This document shows positions 15,367-27,102 of a DNA stretch of 64,000 nt, piece after piece. The notes beneath the pieces are model-generated. The model searched no databases, was not told the origin of the DNA, and was given only the letters and a program-made list of their open reading frames with translations. How positions within the stretch are numbered: position 1 is the stretch's first letter; every line of letters starts with the position of its first letter. A program made the translations under genes and the position numbers. The stretch is from Dichotomocladium elegans (Eukaryota; Mucoromycota; Mucoromycetes; Mucorales; Lichtheimiaceae), in the NCBI GenBank assembly GCA_025716815.1, contig JAIXMN010000024.1, positions 372,001-436,000 on the forward strand, in the 5' to 3' direction.

Positions 15367-15891
15367 TTACTTTTGTACCTGACGAATCTCCATCTCTTCA
15401 ATACAATTATAATGACTACACCTATCTATTCCACCCGTGGCCTTTCCGGCTATCAACGCACTAGCCATCGCGATTGTCTGGCAAATCCCAGACGCTTGGC
15501 TATTGGCACTCGAAACGAGGAAAATCTCAGCCAGGAGCAGGAGGGAAGAATTGAGCAATGATGTGCGAGTTGCAATCAGCTCAGCCATTCGCGGCGCACC
15601 CATCCTGATTGTCCAATGAATCCTGCCAATAATGGTCAAGATGCTGCAATACAAGACACGGTTAGTTAAAAATACTGTTTGCTTAATTTATTCAGGCGAA
15701 TAACCTCTGATTTGTAGCTCACGCATCAAAATATTGCCCGTGTTACAAGTGGCATTGAACCAGAAAGACAGTCCTTTGGCGTGATGGATGCAGAATGTAT
15801 CCACTGCCACTGCACCCAGAATGAGGAATACCCCACCCAAAAAGTGGGTTATTCTTGGGTGGATTCTTGAGAATACATCAGAGAATAACAC
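15367..15891 (-). pseudogene. Membrane-protein-like remnant
   Basis: Two minus-strand segments encode hydrophobic, helix-like peptides. The first (15891-15709) contains FLGGVFLILGAVAVDTFC. The second (about 15645-15370) contains SLLLLAEIFLVSS. A good-looking intron (donor near 15708, CTAAC branch point, TTGCAG acceptor near 15646) lies between them, but joining gives a frame mismatch and a stop. I do not recognise the family. The first segment begins inside a cluster of palindromes. It may be a decayed gene or coincidental open frames. Confidence 0.25.
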
Positions 15892-15945
15892 TGTGTTATT
15901 CTTCAGCCTGAAAATGGATTCTGTAAGAATCCAATGGTGGATTCC
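15820..15945. repeat. Cluster of short palindromes built on GAAT/ATTC
   Basis: Nested inverted repeats within about 125 bp: CCACCCAA...TTGGGTGG (stem 8), GAATAACAC-T-GTGTTATTC (perfect 9-bp arms), GGATTCT-GTA-AGAATCC (7-bp arms) and further GGATTC/GAATCC units. They sit directly beside the left-end repeat of mariner copy A. Confidence 0.6.
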
Positions 15946-15959
15946 TCAACACTAGTATA

Positions 15960-16050
15960 AAGTAAAAATAAAATGTCACATAAAAACAGAAAATTTCTCG
16001 CATGCCTAAGATGGCCGAAACATACCCGTTAGTCAACAGAAAATATCAGT
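15960..16050 (+). repeat. Left-end repeat R, copy 1
   Basis: Shares AAAAATAAA(A)TGTC, a GAAAA..T(G/T)TCGCAT block and the exact 16-mer GTTAGTCAACAGAAAA with the segment at 42960-43077. The order is the same, with small gaps. In both places the repeat lies on the left of a minus-strand mariner remnant. Confidence 0.5.
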
Positions 16051-16357
16051 CCCCTTCTTACTCTTTAAATTACCCCAAAGGTAGCTAGGTGTGTCATTGC
16101 GGTAAAAACGGCGGATCAATGACAAAACCAATGGCAGAAGCATCGGGTGAAGCAAAAGAGAAAGCAGAAGAGCAAAAGGACCTCGACGAAGCCATGATGG
16201 GAGACCTGCGCGGGTGCAGCCAAGTCACGGTCCCACCCAAAGCCCATATCCTCTCTTCTCAAGGCACTTGAGTTAGGCTGATATCATTCTCTACAGAGGA
16301 TCCGGAATATCAGAAGATTACAGAATGGAACAAGCGTAACCTATTGGGTGCTACTTC

Positions 16358-17575
16358 GCTCTTTACAACTGACCAAAACTGCTCAATTGGATTGGGTTTA
16401 GGTGAATATGGTGGAAGACAAGCACATCCAGATCCTCGAGACTCGATGTATTTAGAAATATCCTAAGCCTTATGGACAGGTGCGTTATCCATTACCAAAT
16501 AATGGCCCTTCATATGTTCATACTTATACATCTCGTTCATTGAAGCCTTAAGGAAGCTGAAGTAATGTCCAGTGACAGTTCCTCTGCTCGCAAGTTCAGA
16601 TTGACCTATTCTCTTTCTTTTCTTCGTTGGTGGCTGCGGGAATCTCAAGCTACATTTAATGATGTCTGATGCTGAGATGGCTCCCAAGATGGTGGCCGTT
16701 TTTGCTCTTGTTTTTGGTATTGTGAACCACTGCAAGAGTCCTTTATTGGATCATGTCATGCTGCGTTTCATATTAATATGGAGTCCAGACTCGTCAAGGT
16801 AAACGCAGTTTTTTTTTTAAAAAGTCAATATCGGTCCTGTTCAGTCTGCGCACCCAACCAAGGCGCTCTTGGATCTTCGCAGCGCTATTTCTGTCTACAG
16901 GCTGAAACCGAGCCATTTCAATGACAAGGTTGTATTCGTTTCTTATAAATCGATGGAGTGTCGTTTTAGAGACTTTGTGATTCTCAAATCTTTGGAGCAG
17001 TTGCTCCACCACTGGCTCTAGGACAATGGATGGATTCCCATCAACGTATTCTAAAGTAACGCTCTTATGCTTTTCATTGAGAATACGCGAACAACCCTTC
17101 GTTTTAGGTTTCTTAAAGATGCTGTCAGGATCCTTTTCGTACTGTAATGCTCATCGCTGGGTTTAACGAATATGGGCTCCAAGAACTTCTCAAACATCCG
17201 CTTGAAAAATCGGATCTTGTCCTGGTCAGTGTACGCTGAGTAAGTGCGGCTGATAGCCGCTTCGTTCATCCGAATGTCTGTATCTTTTCGCTTGGGAATG
17301 TGTTTGGTAGTAAGATCAGAGTTATCTCTGCAAGATATGTTACGCAGATATTCAGTGTGAGAACAAATGGATTGCAGAGAGTACGTTTCTTCATCAACAA
17401 CATAGCCCACAGGTTCAGGACAACCACGCTCATCAACGGCATGACCTTGGCCATTTTCGTAGAAAACTAAGTTGCATGTGACGTTTGCTTTGTCATCATG
17501 CGTATTCTGGGCAAAACGCGATTTTATTTTTCTGATCCTGCGACTTTAGAACTGGCAGGGGTGCGACTTTGATTT
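16358..17575 (-). mobile_element. Tc1/mariner-like element, copy A (decayed)
   Basis: Transposase remnant read on the minus strand: an HTH-like region (about 17410-16800), YLDESGLHINMK with the first catalytic Asp, LVMDNAPVHKA with the second Asp, and SPKPNPIEQFW with the Glu. This is the DD-E signature of Tc1/mariner. A TGA replaces the Trp of MTWS, which copy B retains, and frames shift several times. Homology to copy B stops abruptly after GTAAAGAGC at about 16358, so the 3' end is lost or replaced. The right end (about 17575) matches the ends of copies B and C: CAGTTCTRAAGTCGCAGG, then a run of A and TTTTG. No active protein is encoded. Confidence 0.85.
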
Positions 17576-17780
17576 GGAACGTACCACAATATTTTAAACG
17601 CGACCGCAAACAAAAATTTTCGGAAACGCGTAGCATCTTTTTTTTTATTATTATTATTCGTGCAACCGTGTATCCCTCTTCAACCTTCAATAACGGGCTT
17701 TCAGCAACCATAACCTCTTCCCCCTATTCATCCTTTTGGTTGGATCCCCTAATCGTTTTCCTTTTCTTTTTATTTTCCAA

Positions 17781-18575
17781 ATGGCCAATCTCAACACATT
17801 CGGATTCCAAGTTTGTAAATCCCCATGCGATGCTGTACCCAGGGCGAAGAGCAGTGCCGACAATCCCAAAGAGCAGCAAAATCTGCCCTGGCATCTACCT
17901 CCGAAGGGCTCTTTGTCTAACATCATTCCATCAGAAGCAAGGAATTCTGATTTACCGTTGCATGCTCAGCAGGAAAAGCATCCTGAAAAATACCCTCATT
18001 CCCTCAAGAGAAAATGTACACCCTCTGCCCAGAATCATACCATCACCAACTATTTCCAAAAGGCACCCTCAGCTGCCACCGTCACTGCCGCAAGGCAAGC
18101 ACCATCCGAACAATATAAAAGCGGGAGCGATATTCCCGAATACTGCAGTGTGAAGCGCAAAATACCTTTTACAGAACTGTGGGCCTACATCATCGAGGAC
18201 CTTCACTCTGACTGTTCAGTGGATTCCTTGCATGACGATGATCTAGAAACAATCGGTGCTCTATCCGTCCGAGCGCCGAGGGGCCTTCGGCGCAAAGCGC
18301 GCGACGACGATGATAATGATGATGGTGACAGTAGCAGAAGGAATATGGGAAAAGCAAAAATGGTCAGACGCGATCTGGTGTCCGCATTCCAACAGGTCCT
18401 GACATTTTGTCCAGCTTCAGGCGACGTGCGGATGATGGATCTCGAATGCGAAATAAGCGAAGATGACGAAAGTGACGTCGACGAGTGCCTCGAGCGACCG
18501 GTGAGGCATCGAATGTCAGTAGCAGAAGCTGGACTACTCTTTCAGCATATTGCAGATGAGCTTCTAATGTACTGA
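17781..18575 (+). CDS. Hypothetical acidic protein with PIP-like motif
   Basis: Uninterrupted frame of 264 residues from the ATG at 17781. I do not recognise the family. Visible features: a basic patch LKRKC (75-79); QNHTITNYFQK (84-94), close to a PCNA-interacting PIP box (hydrophobic, two residues, then two aromatics) but with Asn at the usual Gln position; a conserved-looking block around IPFTELWAYIIEDLHSDCSVDSL; an Asp/Arg-rich stretch; and a strongly acidic segment (EISEDDESDVDE) before the C-terminus. It begins about 200 bp beyond the right end of mariner copy A. It could be a lineage-specific nuclear protein. Coding status rests on length and composition alone. Confidence 0.5.
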   Translation: MANLNTFGFQVCKSPCDAVPRAKSSADNPKEQQNLPWHLPPKGSLSNIIPSEARNSDLPLHAQQEKHPEKYPHSLKRKCTPSAQNHTITNYFQKAPSAATVTAARQAPSEQYKSGSDIPEYCSVKRKIPFTELWAYIIEDLHSDCSVDSLHDDDLETIGALSVRAPRGLRRKARDDDDNDDGDSSRRNMGKAKMVRRDLVSAFQQVLTFCPASGDVRMMDLECEISEDDESDVDECLERPVRHRMSVAEAGLLFQHIADELLMY

Positions 18576-19603
18576 TTTTGCGGGGGCTGGAGGCCGAAGG
18601 TCTACTTTCATCGCCGTCCAAATTAGAAAGACAATTAAGGAGGTCTCCATCCAAAATCACCGTACAACTTACCCCCTGCCGCCTATGAGAACGTAGCATA
18701 TACATATCACCACTTGTATCCAAAATTGTATTATAGATAACGATATTAAATAGTAAATAGCTTTTATGCACCGTATCTTTTCTTCTATATGAGAGAAGAA
18801 TCGTCTGAAGTTCGATGCGCAAGGTCTTTCATTGTAACACAAGCTGCATTTCAGCCTAGCATTCTTCTCTTCTCATCGGACTTGAGCCGACCTCTTCCGA
18901 CAATGCCGTGTATTGTTAACATACGTTCCAGCTCAAAATGATCATCCATTCAATAAAATGGAGGCGCATCGCTTCCCCACACTCTTTTGTTAGATCTGAA
19001 GGTACTCGATCCAACGTCTGTCTACACCTCCCAGGTGAATATAGCGAGAGTTAGTATCCTTTCACCAGAAATACCGTAGCACTGAGCGCTGATGCGCCTT
19101 CTAGTAAGCACAACACAATCCCGGCTGCTGGACTATCCACGCGCGCTCTCAAATGGTATATATATATCGACGTAAGTAAACGGCTAATGTCATACCTATT
19201 CGCGGTGACACCAGTAAAGGAGGCTTATGACAGTTCACAAACAAACAAAAAAATTGTCCTTTTTCGCGATGTTTTGTGGCACAATAATAACGGCGCATCG
19301 TCCCGCAGCGTGATGCTTTACTGATATCATTTTTGAGTCTACCCGAAAAGAAAATTTTGCATATGATCGAAGTGACTGTCGCAGGATAGACCAGAACGGG
19401 TGCAGTACAGTAACGGTGCACAGTTCGTTTTCAGCATGCAGCTGTTACTATGGTCATTCTTACGCTATGTACCTCCCCATCTTCTTTTTATTTGTCAATG
19501 CAAGCGGACGATGATGAGGGAAGAGGAGTGACGATAGGAGACAAAAGAAAGAAATACCAACTTTTATGTAAGATTGACAATAGTTACATTACAGACGTCG
19601 GCT
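18576..19603. other. Intergenic
   Basis: Region between the hypothetical protein and the convergent OXR1 gene. It contains a TATATATATCGA tract near 19157. No gene is supported. Confidence 0.4.
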
Positions 19604-20948
19604 TCAAAACCTGAAGCCCCATATTTCCAATGCAAGGCATTCGAATTTTTTCTCGCTCGTGAGTGGCTCATTATCAAAAGTAGCACATGTTTCGGTGTGA
19701 CCATGCAGCAGATCTCGATCGAGCCAAAGACCTACGCGACCATCCCTATTTCCTCGCGTGAGAAGGAAAAGGACTGTGTGTGAGGAGATAACCCGTAACT
19801 GTTTTTGTGGCAACCAATGTATATTCACATACCCTCCGCCCATCGAAAGGTATTCGCGAGATGCATAGATCAAGTAATCGTTCTTTCCTGTCCATCGGTA
19901 CACAGCCGGCAATGGATGTTCGGATGGTCCGTCTTTAGGCAATTTCCATAAAAAGCTAGATAGTATTTGGAAAAAGATGATTGAGAAAGGGCGCGTCCAT
20001 GCTATAGATCCTTTTCAAGTTGGTCGGTTACCATTCGCCAGAACCGTAATGAAGCGGCTGAATTTGCAAGGATTCAGTTAAATAGCCACCAAATGTCTGG
20101 ATAGTATTTGTATAAGGCAATTAAATGGAAGCCGAACGAGGTCCGATGGAAAAGAGGTGGGCGGGGGCCGGGCTTGTAGTAGCTTACCTCCTCATCCGTT
20201 GTCTGAATAACCAAGAGACAGGGTCCCGAGTATTGTTGAACTTTGTTATATAAGGTTTGGAGGCTACTACCGTGTTGATCCATGCTGTACAACAAGTGCC
20301 ATTCGAGAGCCACAGTCACCCGGGACGGCAAGAAGAGGGAAAGCTACGTATTGTTATTGTTTAGTGAGAAGCATTCTGGCGTAACACTATGGTTACTGCT
20401 GCTGCTACTCTCACCAGCAATAGCTGTGGGTACAGTACAGAGCAGAGCAGGGTTTGCTGAGATTCTCTCCCGTTATTCTTACTTACATGTTCGGCTGTCC
20501 GATTGTCAAGACACGGCCATGCATTGCTGTCGCGTCCGGCAAGTCTGACAGGTCGGTATTGTGTGAGAGCCTGGGTGGTCTTGCGACTCAATGCCAGCGG
20601 CCGATGCTGTTTTTTCTTATTATCCTTTCCGTTTAATGCGTCATCGTTTTTGGCAGTGCTTGTTCCGAGTAAACTAAAAATCGATGTAGTGTTGCTTCGC
20701 TTTAGACGTTTGCGCCGTGTTTTGTCTTGCTGGAGAAGATGCATCGATAAGCTGGAGGAAGGAGACGGTGGAGGACGGCAGGAGGTGCCCGGGCCGTCAA
20801 CTTTGACTGCATAAGGCTCGTGCCCCGGCCCAAATTGATCGTAGTAAAAACTGGTGCATTCAATGGGGGAAGTGTCCAATGCGACGTTGTTTGGGGCGCT
20901 TAAGGGCGAGGGGAGCAGTAAGCACGGATGAAATGCTGTTTTCATCAT
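19604..20948 (-). CDS. OXR1: Oxidation resistance protein, TLDc domain
   Basis: Five exons (20948-20487, 20343-20188, 20096-20032, 19955-19833, 19745-19604) total 948 nt, 315 residues. The TLDc domain fills the C-terminal two thirds: PVRLAGRDSNAWPCLDN, LEWHLLYSMDQHGSSLQTLY, FGGYLTESL, GSGECFLWKLP, YASREYLSMGGGDGRVGLWL and FECLALEIWGF. Every one of these spanning an intron is restored by joining. OXR1-type proteins protect against oxidative damage and bind the V-ATPase. The N-terminal 130 residues are low-complexity and basic. The start is uncertain because an AT-rich TATA-like stretch (TTTATAAATATTT) lies immediately upstream; a later Met is possible. Confidence 0.9.
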
Positions 20949-22510
20949 TTTTGTGATTTATAAATATTTAAAAAGAAAAAAGTGCAGAATGAGAAAAAAA
21001 ATAAAACTGATGCATTTATGCTTTTTTTTTTCGGGAACCCCCAACCCCCCAAGCCTCGTCGTACCCACCACACCGCAATTTGTTTTTCTTCTTCTCCAAT
21101 TGACTGGTCACTCGCAAGTTAGTGTGTGTGTGTGTGTGTATATATGCATGTATGTATGTATGTGTGTGTGTGTGAAATGTGAAGCACAAAACCATATCGA
21201 GCCAAGCGCTGGTCAGTCTAGTGTTCTAGACTTGCTTTGGTAGCAGCAGGTTCTGACTACACTGCGAGGCACGGTTATAAAGGCTACGGATCTGAACCAC
21301 TTGACAGAAACGAACAGGATGGTTACTTGGCATGGGCGGGTGATTGCTTAAATCGGTTCCAGCAGCACCAACCTCTGTGGAAACGGGAAGTCCTAATCTT
21401 CTGAAAAAGAAAAAGTCCCATCTATTGTGTGAATGCCCTCCAGCACTAATTGAATTTGATGAAATAGGACAGAGGTCATGTGTGCACTACCAAACTCATC
21501 GGCCACACATGCACCCGGAACAAGCATGAAGAGCACCCATCGGTCCGTGGAGAAAGGACATCTCTGTCATCAACGTATGCTGTTTTATGAATGGCCATGC
21601 ATACGCACATGTATTAATAGAGTTCTTTGCTAAAAAAGACAAGTAGAGTGTGAAAATTAAAAGCTTGTGCTTGAGCATTTCCCAAAGTTCCCCAATCGGT
21701 TGGTCTACACCCCCATTGTGAAGGGTGGCTCCTTTGTATGACATACGTTTCATTCCTGGAACCCTATCCTCGGTCCGCGGATCCTCGTGAATCATCCGAT
21801 GGAGCTGTCACCGAAGCCATCGCCGTCATCCACGCTGTATACTTGTCAGATGCTTGCGACGCGGTGAGGGATGCCTCTAAACCAGGAAAATGGGTTTCTA
21901 ATTTCGGAGTTAATGTGGCGTTCTTTGCTCATGATCACTGAAGTAGAAAAAGAATGTATCCGCACACCTCGTCTTGTATTTCTGTAGAATCGAACCATTA
22001 CTTTGGGCAGGCGCATTTGGTTGCGCGGCACGTGAATTTCGTTCAACAGTGGCCTTGCTGTGTCATAATGTTCTAGATTTTCGCAGCCACAAACAAAGCG
22101 TTTTTTATTTTTTCCATCCTTAGGTGGATGGCCGCAAAGAAAAGAAGAGTTTCATCATATGTGGAGAAGCTATACGTGCGGACAGTACCTCAGGGACAAA
22201 CAATACGACAGTAGATTCTTTCAGCATCTGATAAAAAAAAACGTGGTATTTTTTGCCAGTCGGTTGCTTTGTGTAGGCTGTTCTGAAGAGGTCATCTGCT
22301 GAACATATACCGCATATCAAGGAAATGATTGTCTATGAGCTAAGCGTGCCGTGTAGATGAAGATGGACAGGTTCTGAATGGATGCAAAAAAGGCTCCATC
22401 GAAGTCCTTGTGGGGATGGCTAATAAAATTAATTTCGCGTTTTCATTTCAGAATTGTTGGTTTACTCCCCTGAATTATAGTGTTGTTTTCTCCAAAAATA
22501 AAAGCGCGCC
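20949..22510. other. Intergenic with TG microsatellite
   Basis: Contains a (TG)n/(TATG)n tract at 21122-21172. Some short frames are open on both strands between 21340 and 22320, but none resembles a known family or joins through splice sites. Confidence 0.4.
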
Positions 22511-23893
22511 CTAAGCAGTTCTGAAAGCCGCAGGGTCACAAAAATTGAAGTCGGGTTTTGCCCTAGAAAAATGTGGCACAGAAAAAGTTCCCATCTCTAT
22601 CTAAGTTTTGCATTCGGAAATGAGCAGTCTACTCTTTTTCCAAAGGTGGGCAAGGGCTTGCCGTTGATAAACGTGGCTTATCTAAACCTATGAACCATGT
22701 CGTTGATGAGGAAATGTACTCTTTTCGACCCGTTCATTCTCACATAGAATATCTGCATAGTCTATCTTTCAGTAGTACCTCTGACCGTGTTGGGATTCAG
22801 ATGAAAGAAGCAGACTTTAAGCGCGGCTACACCGACAAGGATATGCTCAAATTTTTCAAAATGATCTTTGAGAAGGACTTGAGTGCATCTGCTGCAAAGT
22901 AGCTAGGAATCCGTGTTCAGTCAGCTCAGCGATGGGCATCACAGTACGAAAGGACCTGGCAGCATTTTTAAGAAACGCAGAGGCTGAGATCATTCATGTA
23001 TGCTCAACGAAGAGCATAAGAGTGCTATTTTAGGATAGGTTGATGAGAATCCGTCAATTGCCCTAGAGAAACTGATGAAACAACTGATACAGAGATCTGA
23101 GGCCTTTAAAGTATCAAAAACGGCGCTCCATCGATTTATGAAAAGCGAATGTAACTTGTCACTGAAAAAGGCTTGCTTCCGGCCTGTGGACAGGAATAAT
23201 GATGTAAGACTCAAGAGTGCCTTGACTGGGTATGCCGATGGGAGATGATTTGCATTTATTTTAGAAAAGTTCTGTCTCTCTTGATGAGTCTGGCTTCCCA
23301 TTAGCATCAAGTACAGCATGACATGGTCCAAGAAAGGGACTTCTGCAGTAGCTACAGTGCCAAAAACAAGAGCGAAAACAACTACCATGTCGGAGGCAAT
23401 TTGCAATCAGACATCATTAAATATAGCTTGGGACCCCCACGACCAATAGCCAAAGAAGAAACAGAGCGGGGCAGCCCGCAGCTGCAAGCAAGGAAACTGT
23501 CACTGGACATTATCTCAGTTTCCTTAAGGTTACCGTGTATGAAATGGATAAATATGAACATATGAAAGCCCATTATTTGGTAATGGATAACGCACCTATC
23601 CATAAGGCTGAGCATATTTCTAAATACATCGAGTCTCGAGGATCTGGATGTGCTTGTCTTCCACCATATTCGCCTAAACTCAATCCAATTGAGCAGTTTT
23701 GGTCAATTGTAAAGAGCAAGATAAAACGCAAGAGGTTCTTAGAAAACGAGGCACTGATGACCCGAACCAGTGAAGCATCGAACGGCTTAAGTTGAGCGAT
23801 CTCGAAGGATTCACCTCTTATTTTTACAGGTGTATAGTTAACCCTCGTAATGGGGGAAAACGATGATCGACTTTTGATGATTCTACAGTTGAG
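22511..23893 (+). mobile_element. Tc1/mariner-like element, copy B (both ends visible, decayed)
   Basis: About 1.38 kb, a normal mariner length. The left end reads AGCAGTTCTGAAAGCCGCAGG, then CACAAAAATTGAAGTCGGG. The right end, reverse complemented, resembles it (GTAGAATCATCAAAAGTCGA, then TCGTTTTCCCC), so terminal inverted repeats are present but diverged. The plus-strand transposase remnant includes LDESG, LVMDNAPIHKA and LPPYSPKLNPIEQFWSIVKS, the three DD-E blocks. Frameshifts and stops lie between them. Compared with copy A it keeps the Trp codon in MTWS and has a complete 3' end. Confidence 0.85.
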
Positions 23894-25905
23894 ATATGAA
23901 GACCGTTACCTCTATACAGAACCATGAGACTTTAGGTTGGACCCTGAATATGATTAAGAAATGGGCTCTACAAATTTGAACTAAACAAGGTATCAACATG
24001 ATGTCATATTATAAAAAGTTTGAAATAGCTCATCAGCGAAACAGATGATAAAGAACTTTGACATGCTGTGAGTTCTTTGTAAAGTGTATGTTTTTTATCA
24101 TTGATATGAGACAACAACTTTGATGCAGCAGTGGTTTTAATGCGCAGCCCATGGCGCACGACAATGTTGACTTTTGCTACCGGTATGGATTTTCGTAATC
24201 TTAGTGCTAGGTCCTATGTGTCTACGGTCACGTTGTGATAGATCGTATTACGCTTGATACAATAGTTTGCAGTTGAACACATGTTATCCTGAGTCATTAC
24301 TTGTGTGTACAGTGATCATCCTGTTGACAATACGATCTCTTTTACCCACCAAAAAACCAAAGGCTCACTTAAACTTGTTTTCAACAAAACCTCGGTCTGA
24401 TAAACAAGAAGCATTGTGAAATAGCACGGTGCTTGTTTCAGTCATGCGAATCATTCATCGCTTTTTCACCTTGATATCCTATAAATACTAGATACTCCAG
24501 ATATCTGCTCAATCACTAGACTCCAACCTGTCCCTATGTTCCATGTTCTCAACCGGTACAGTCACTATCATACTAACTTGTTTTATTGCAATCTAATATC
24601 TACTCTCCGTTGCAGATTGACTAACCGTACCCTACTTTGATGAATCATGGAAGAAAGGAGTCCTTGGACGGTCTTTCACTCCTTTCCCGTTACTTCTATG
24701 CGCACCGTTCCGGTTCCTTCCTCCTCTCGCTGCTGAGCTCATCATCCCTCCTCCTCGTTTCATTTTTCCGGCTTGCCCACGGCCGAGACAAAAAGGCAAA
24801 AGATGATACGGTCTAAAGATGGAAGCCTCAAAGTAGATGCTCATCCGCTTCCACTTTTCAGAGATGGGTAAAATAGACGTCATAAGCCCTAGTAGTCAGC
24901 TTGAGTGTTGAGAATGTACCTTGGCGGAAGAGCATAAATGAATACCATCAATGTCACTGTTGGTATTGTTAAGATTTCAAACTGCACCACTCACGATACC
25001 AGCAAAAAGATGTCTACTTCTAACCAGCGATGGCTGACTGGCTGGCCCATATTGTGTTTTTGCGTTGGTGACAATAGCTTTATACTAACTCAAGCTGCGT
25101 GTTTTTTTCACACCCGAGAATTGTTACCAATTTGCAGAATACGGAAAATGAATATCGTAGTCCAGCAAGGCTGCGGTTGCTTGTATACCAAAGAGCATCT
25201 CAACCGCCACATCTCCTTTTCAAAAGCTATGATATCATTTTCTGCGGGATTCTGTCCTCCGTTAGGACTCACATAATTGCGTTCCCTTTTTTCTACTTGC
25301 CCATCTCTTCTTGTCCATGATGTAAATAAGAATGTAAACCGTTCTAGATATAAGTAAATAATAACTGATCCGATCGCGTTCAACAGAGAACTTCTCGTGT
25401 GCATGGCATCACTCCTTCGCGACTCGACGGCGTTCTTGACTTAACTATTTTAAAGGGCAAAGATATCTGCAGATGCGGAAAGGGAATAGCTAAGACAAGC
25501 GGATTTGATGTACGGTAACTGCCGTGGTACGAGGCATGAGATAGAGACTTAAGTCCGTGCAGTGCCACAGATGGCCCATATCTAGCTTGTACACTGGCCT
25601 GCAAGATGATCCAAAAAGCACATACTTGGATACTTTCGGGAGGCGGGGAGAATTTGCTTTCGTCCGCAGAGGGGACAAGACAATGAGAGCGTGGCAAGCT
25701 TAAGAGGGGTGGAAAAATTGAGCCTTTCTGACGTCAGAAACTGCGTCGCCGGAGTTCATAAATCTTTTGACGACCCACGGTTTTAGGCCAGTGCCAAAAA
25801 ACACCAGCCCAGCTGTTTTCGAGGTTAAAAAAAAAAGAAGTGATTCTTCCTAGACTTCTCTTTCATAATATCCTCACCCCCTCCCTACTCTTCAAAGATC
25901 TCAAA
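23894..25905. other. Intergenic, AT-rich
   Basis: Two kilobases with no supportable gene. The last 100 bp, rich in C/T, should hold the NDUFS7 promoter and leader. Confidence 0.4.
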
Positions 25906-26886
25906 ATGGCGATGACTGCACTGGGATTGCATGCTGCCAAGCGTGCTTTGAGTAAGAATCGACGCGACATCGATTGCAGAGTGATACTTGTACTGAAGGA
26001 AAGCATTGGTAGCAACCACAATGGCACCTCAGGCACTAGCAATCGCCTCAAAGCGCACAATTACGACCGGAGTCACTCAAAAGATCGACGAAGTTAAGGA
26101 AATTGCGCTCAAGCCGAGCAACAGTGCAGGTGACGATCTTTTAATTTTCCTCATTACGACCATTACGACTTGCTGACAAGCGCATCTCGTTTCTTCTTGA
26201 TGCTGTCATAGAATACGTCTTGTCCACAGTCGATCGTGTCGTTGCCTGGGCCCGTGAGGGTTCATTCTGGCCCGTTACTTTCGGTTTGGCTTGCTGTGCT
26301 GTGGTATGTGACACATATTGGGCGGAAAATAAGACGACGGGGTATTTAATAGCAGGATATCTAGGAAATGATGCACTGCTCTACCCCTCGCTATGACCAG
26401 GATCGTCTCGGTATCATTTTCCGTGCCACTCCCCGTCAGTCCGACGTCATGATTGTCGCCGGTACTCTCACGAATAAGATGGCTCCTGCCCTCCGCAAGG
26501 TCTACGATCAGGTAAAGGAGGATGAGAATTGGATATGTACGACAGGGTGAAAAACGCCATGTTACTTAATTATGGCCCTTTTATCTCTGCTGTTGATGGT
26601 AGATGCCCGAACCCCGCTGGGTTATTTCCATGGGTAGCTGTGCAAACGGTGGTGGCTATTATCACTATTCCTACTCTGTCGTTCGTGGATGTGACCGAAT
26701 TGTCCCGGTCGATGTGTATGTCCCAGGCTGCCCTCCCACCGCCGAAGCTTTGTTGTACGGTATCTTCCAGCTTCAACGCAAAATGAGAAGAGTGAGTACT
26801 AGTAAATGTTTGCTTTACGAAGAGATATATATGGCTAACCGATGGGGCTATAGACCAAGATCACCCAACTCTGGTACAGAAAGTAG
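25906..26886 (+). CDS. NDUFS7: NADH dehydrogenase Fe-S protein 7 (complex I PSST subunit)
   Basis: Mitochondrial complex I subunit carrying cluster N2, next to the quinone site. Six exons (25906-25951, 26013-26129, 26212-26303, 26365-26511, 26603-26791, 26854-26886) give 624 nt, 207 residues. The N-terminus ([15 protein letters not shown]) is a typical mitochondrial presequence. Cluster ligands are visible in [28 protein letters not shown] and [15 protein letters not shown]. The C-terminus ends with the expected LQRKMRR...QLWYRK. Exon 2 was placed using the acceptor GGTAG before CAACC, which keeps the frame. All introns are GT-AG. Confidence 0.96.
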
Positions 26887-27102
26887 ATTTTTTTTCGTTC
26901 TCGTAATATCACTACAAATAAAAGCTTTTTGATACAGATCGATTGACTGGCAATAGGATAAAGAAGGGTCAGAATTCATATTTACAGTAAAACAAGTAAT
27001 GGTCGGGCGGGCGGGCGGCGCCTGTGATTTTTTAAAGCCCTCTTCCGGTAGTTGTCTTAAAAAAATCGCAGTCCTTCCTTCTTTCGCTCTTTCCCCAGCA
27101 GC
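26887..27102. other. Short intergenic promoter of SF3A1
   Basis: Only about 216 bp separate the NDUFS7 stop and the SF3A1 start on the same strand. A GGCGGGCGGGCGG G-rich stretch near 27005 and a pyrimidine-rich leader are present. Confidence 0.4.

Noticed and set aside
15350..16060. CRISPR-like array suspected from repeated GGATTC units
   Set aside because: Units are inverted, irregularly spaced and without spacers; this is a eukaryotic palindrome cluster.
21496..21941. Open frames on both strands around 21.5-21.9 kb
   Set aside because: No family resemblance, no consistent splice sites, and the two strands conflict.
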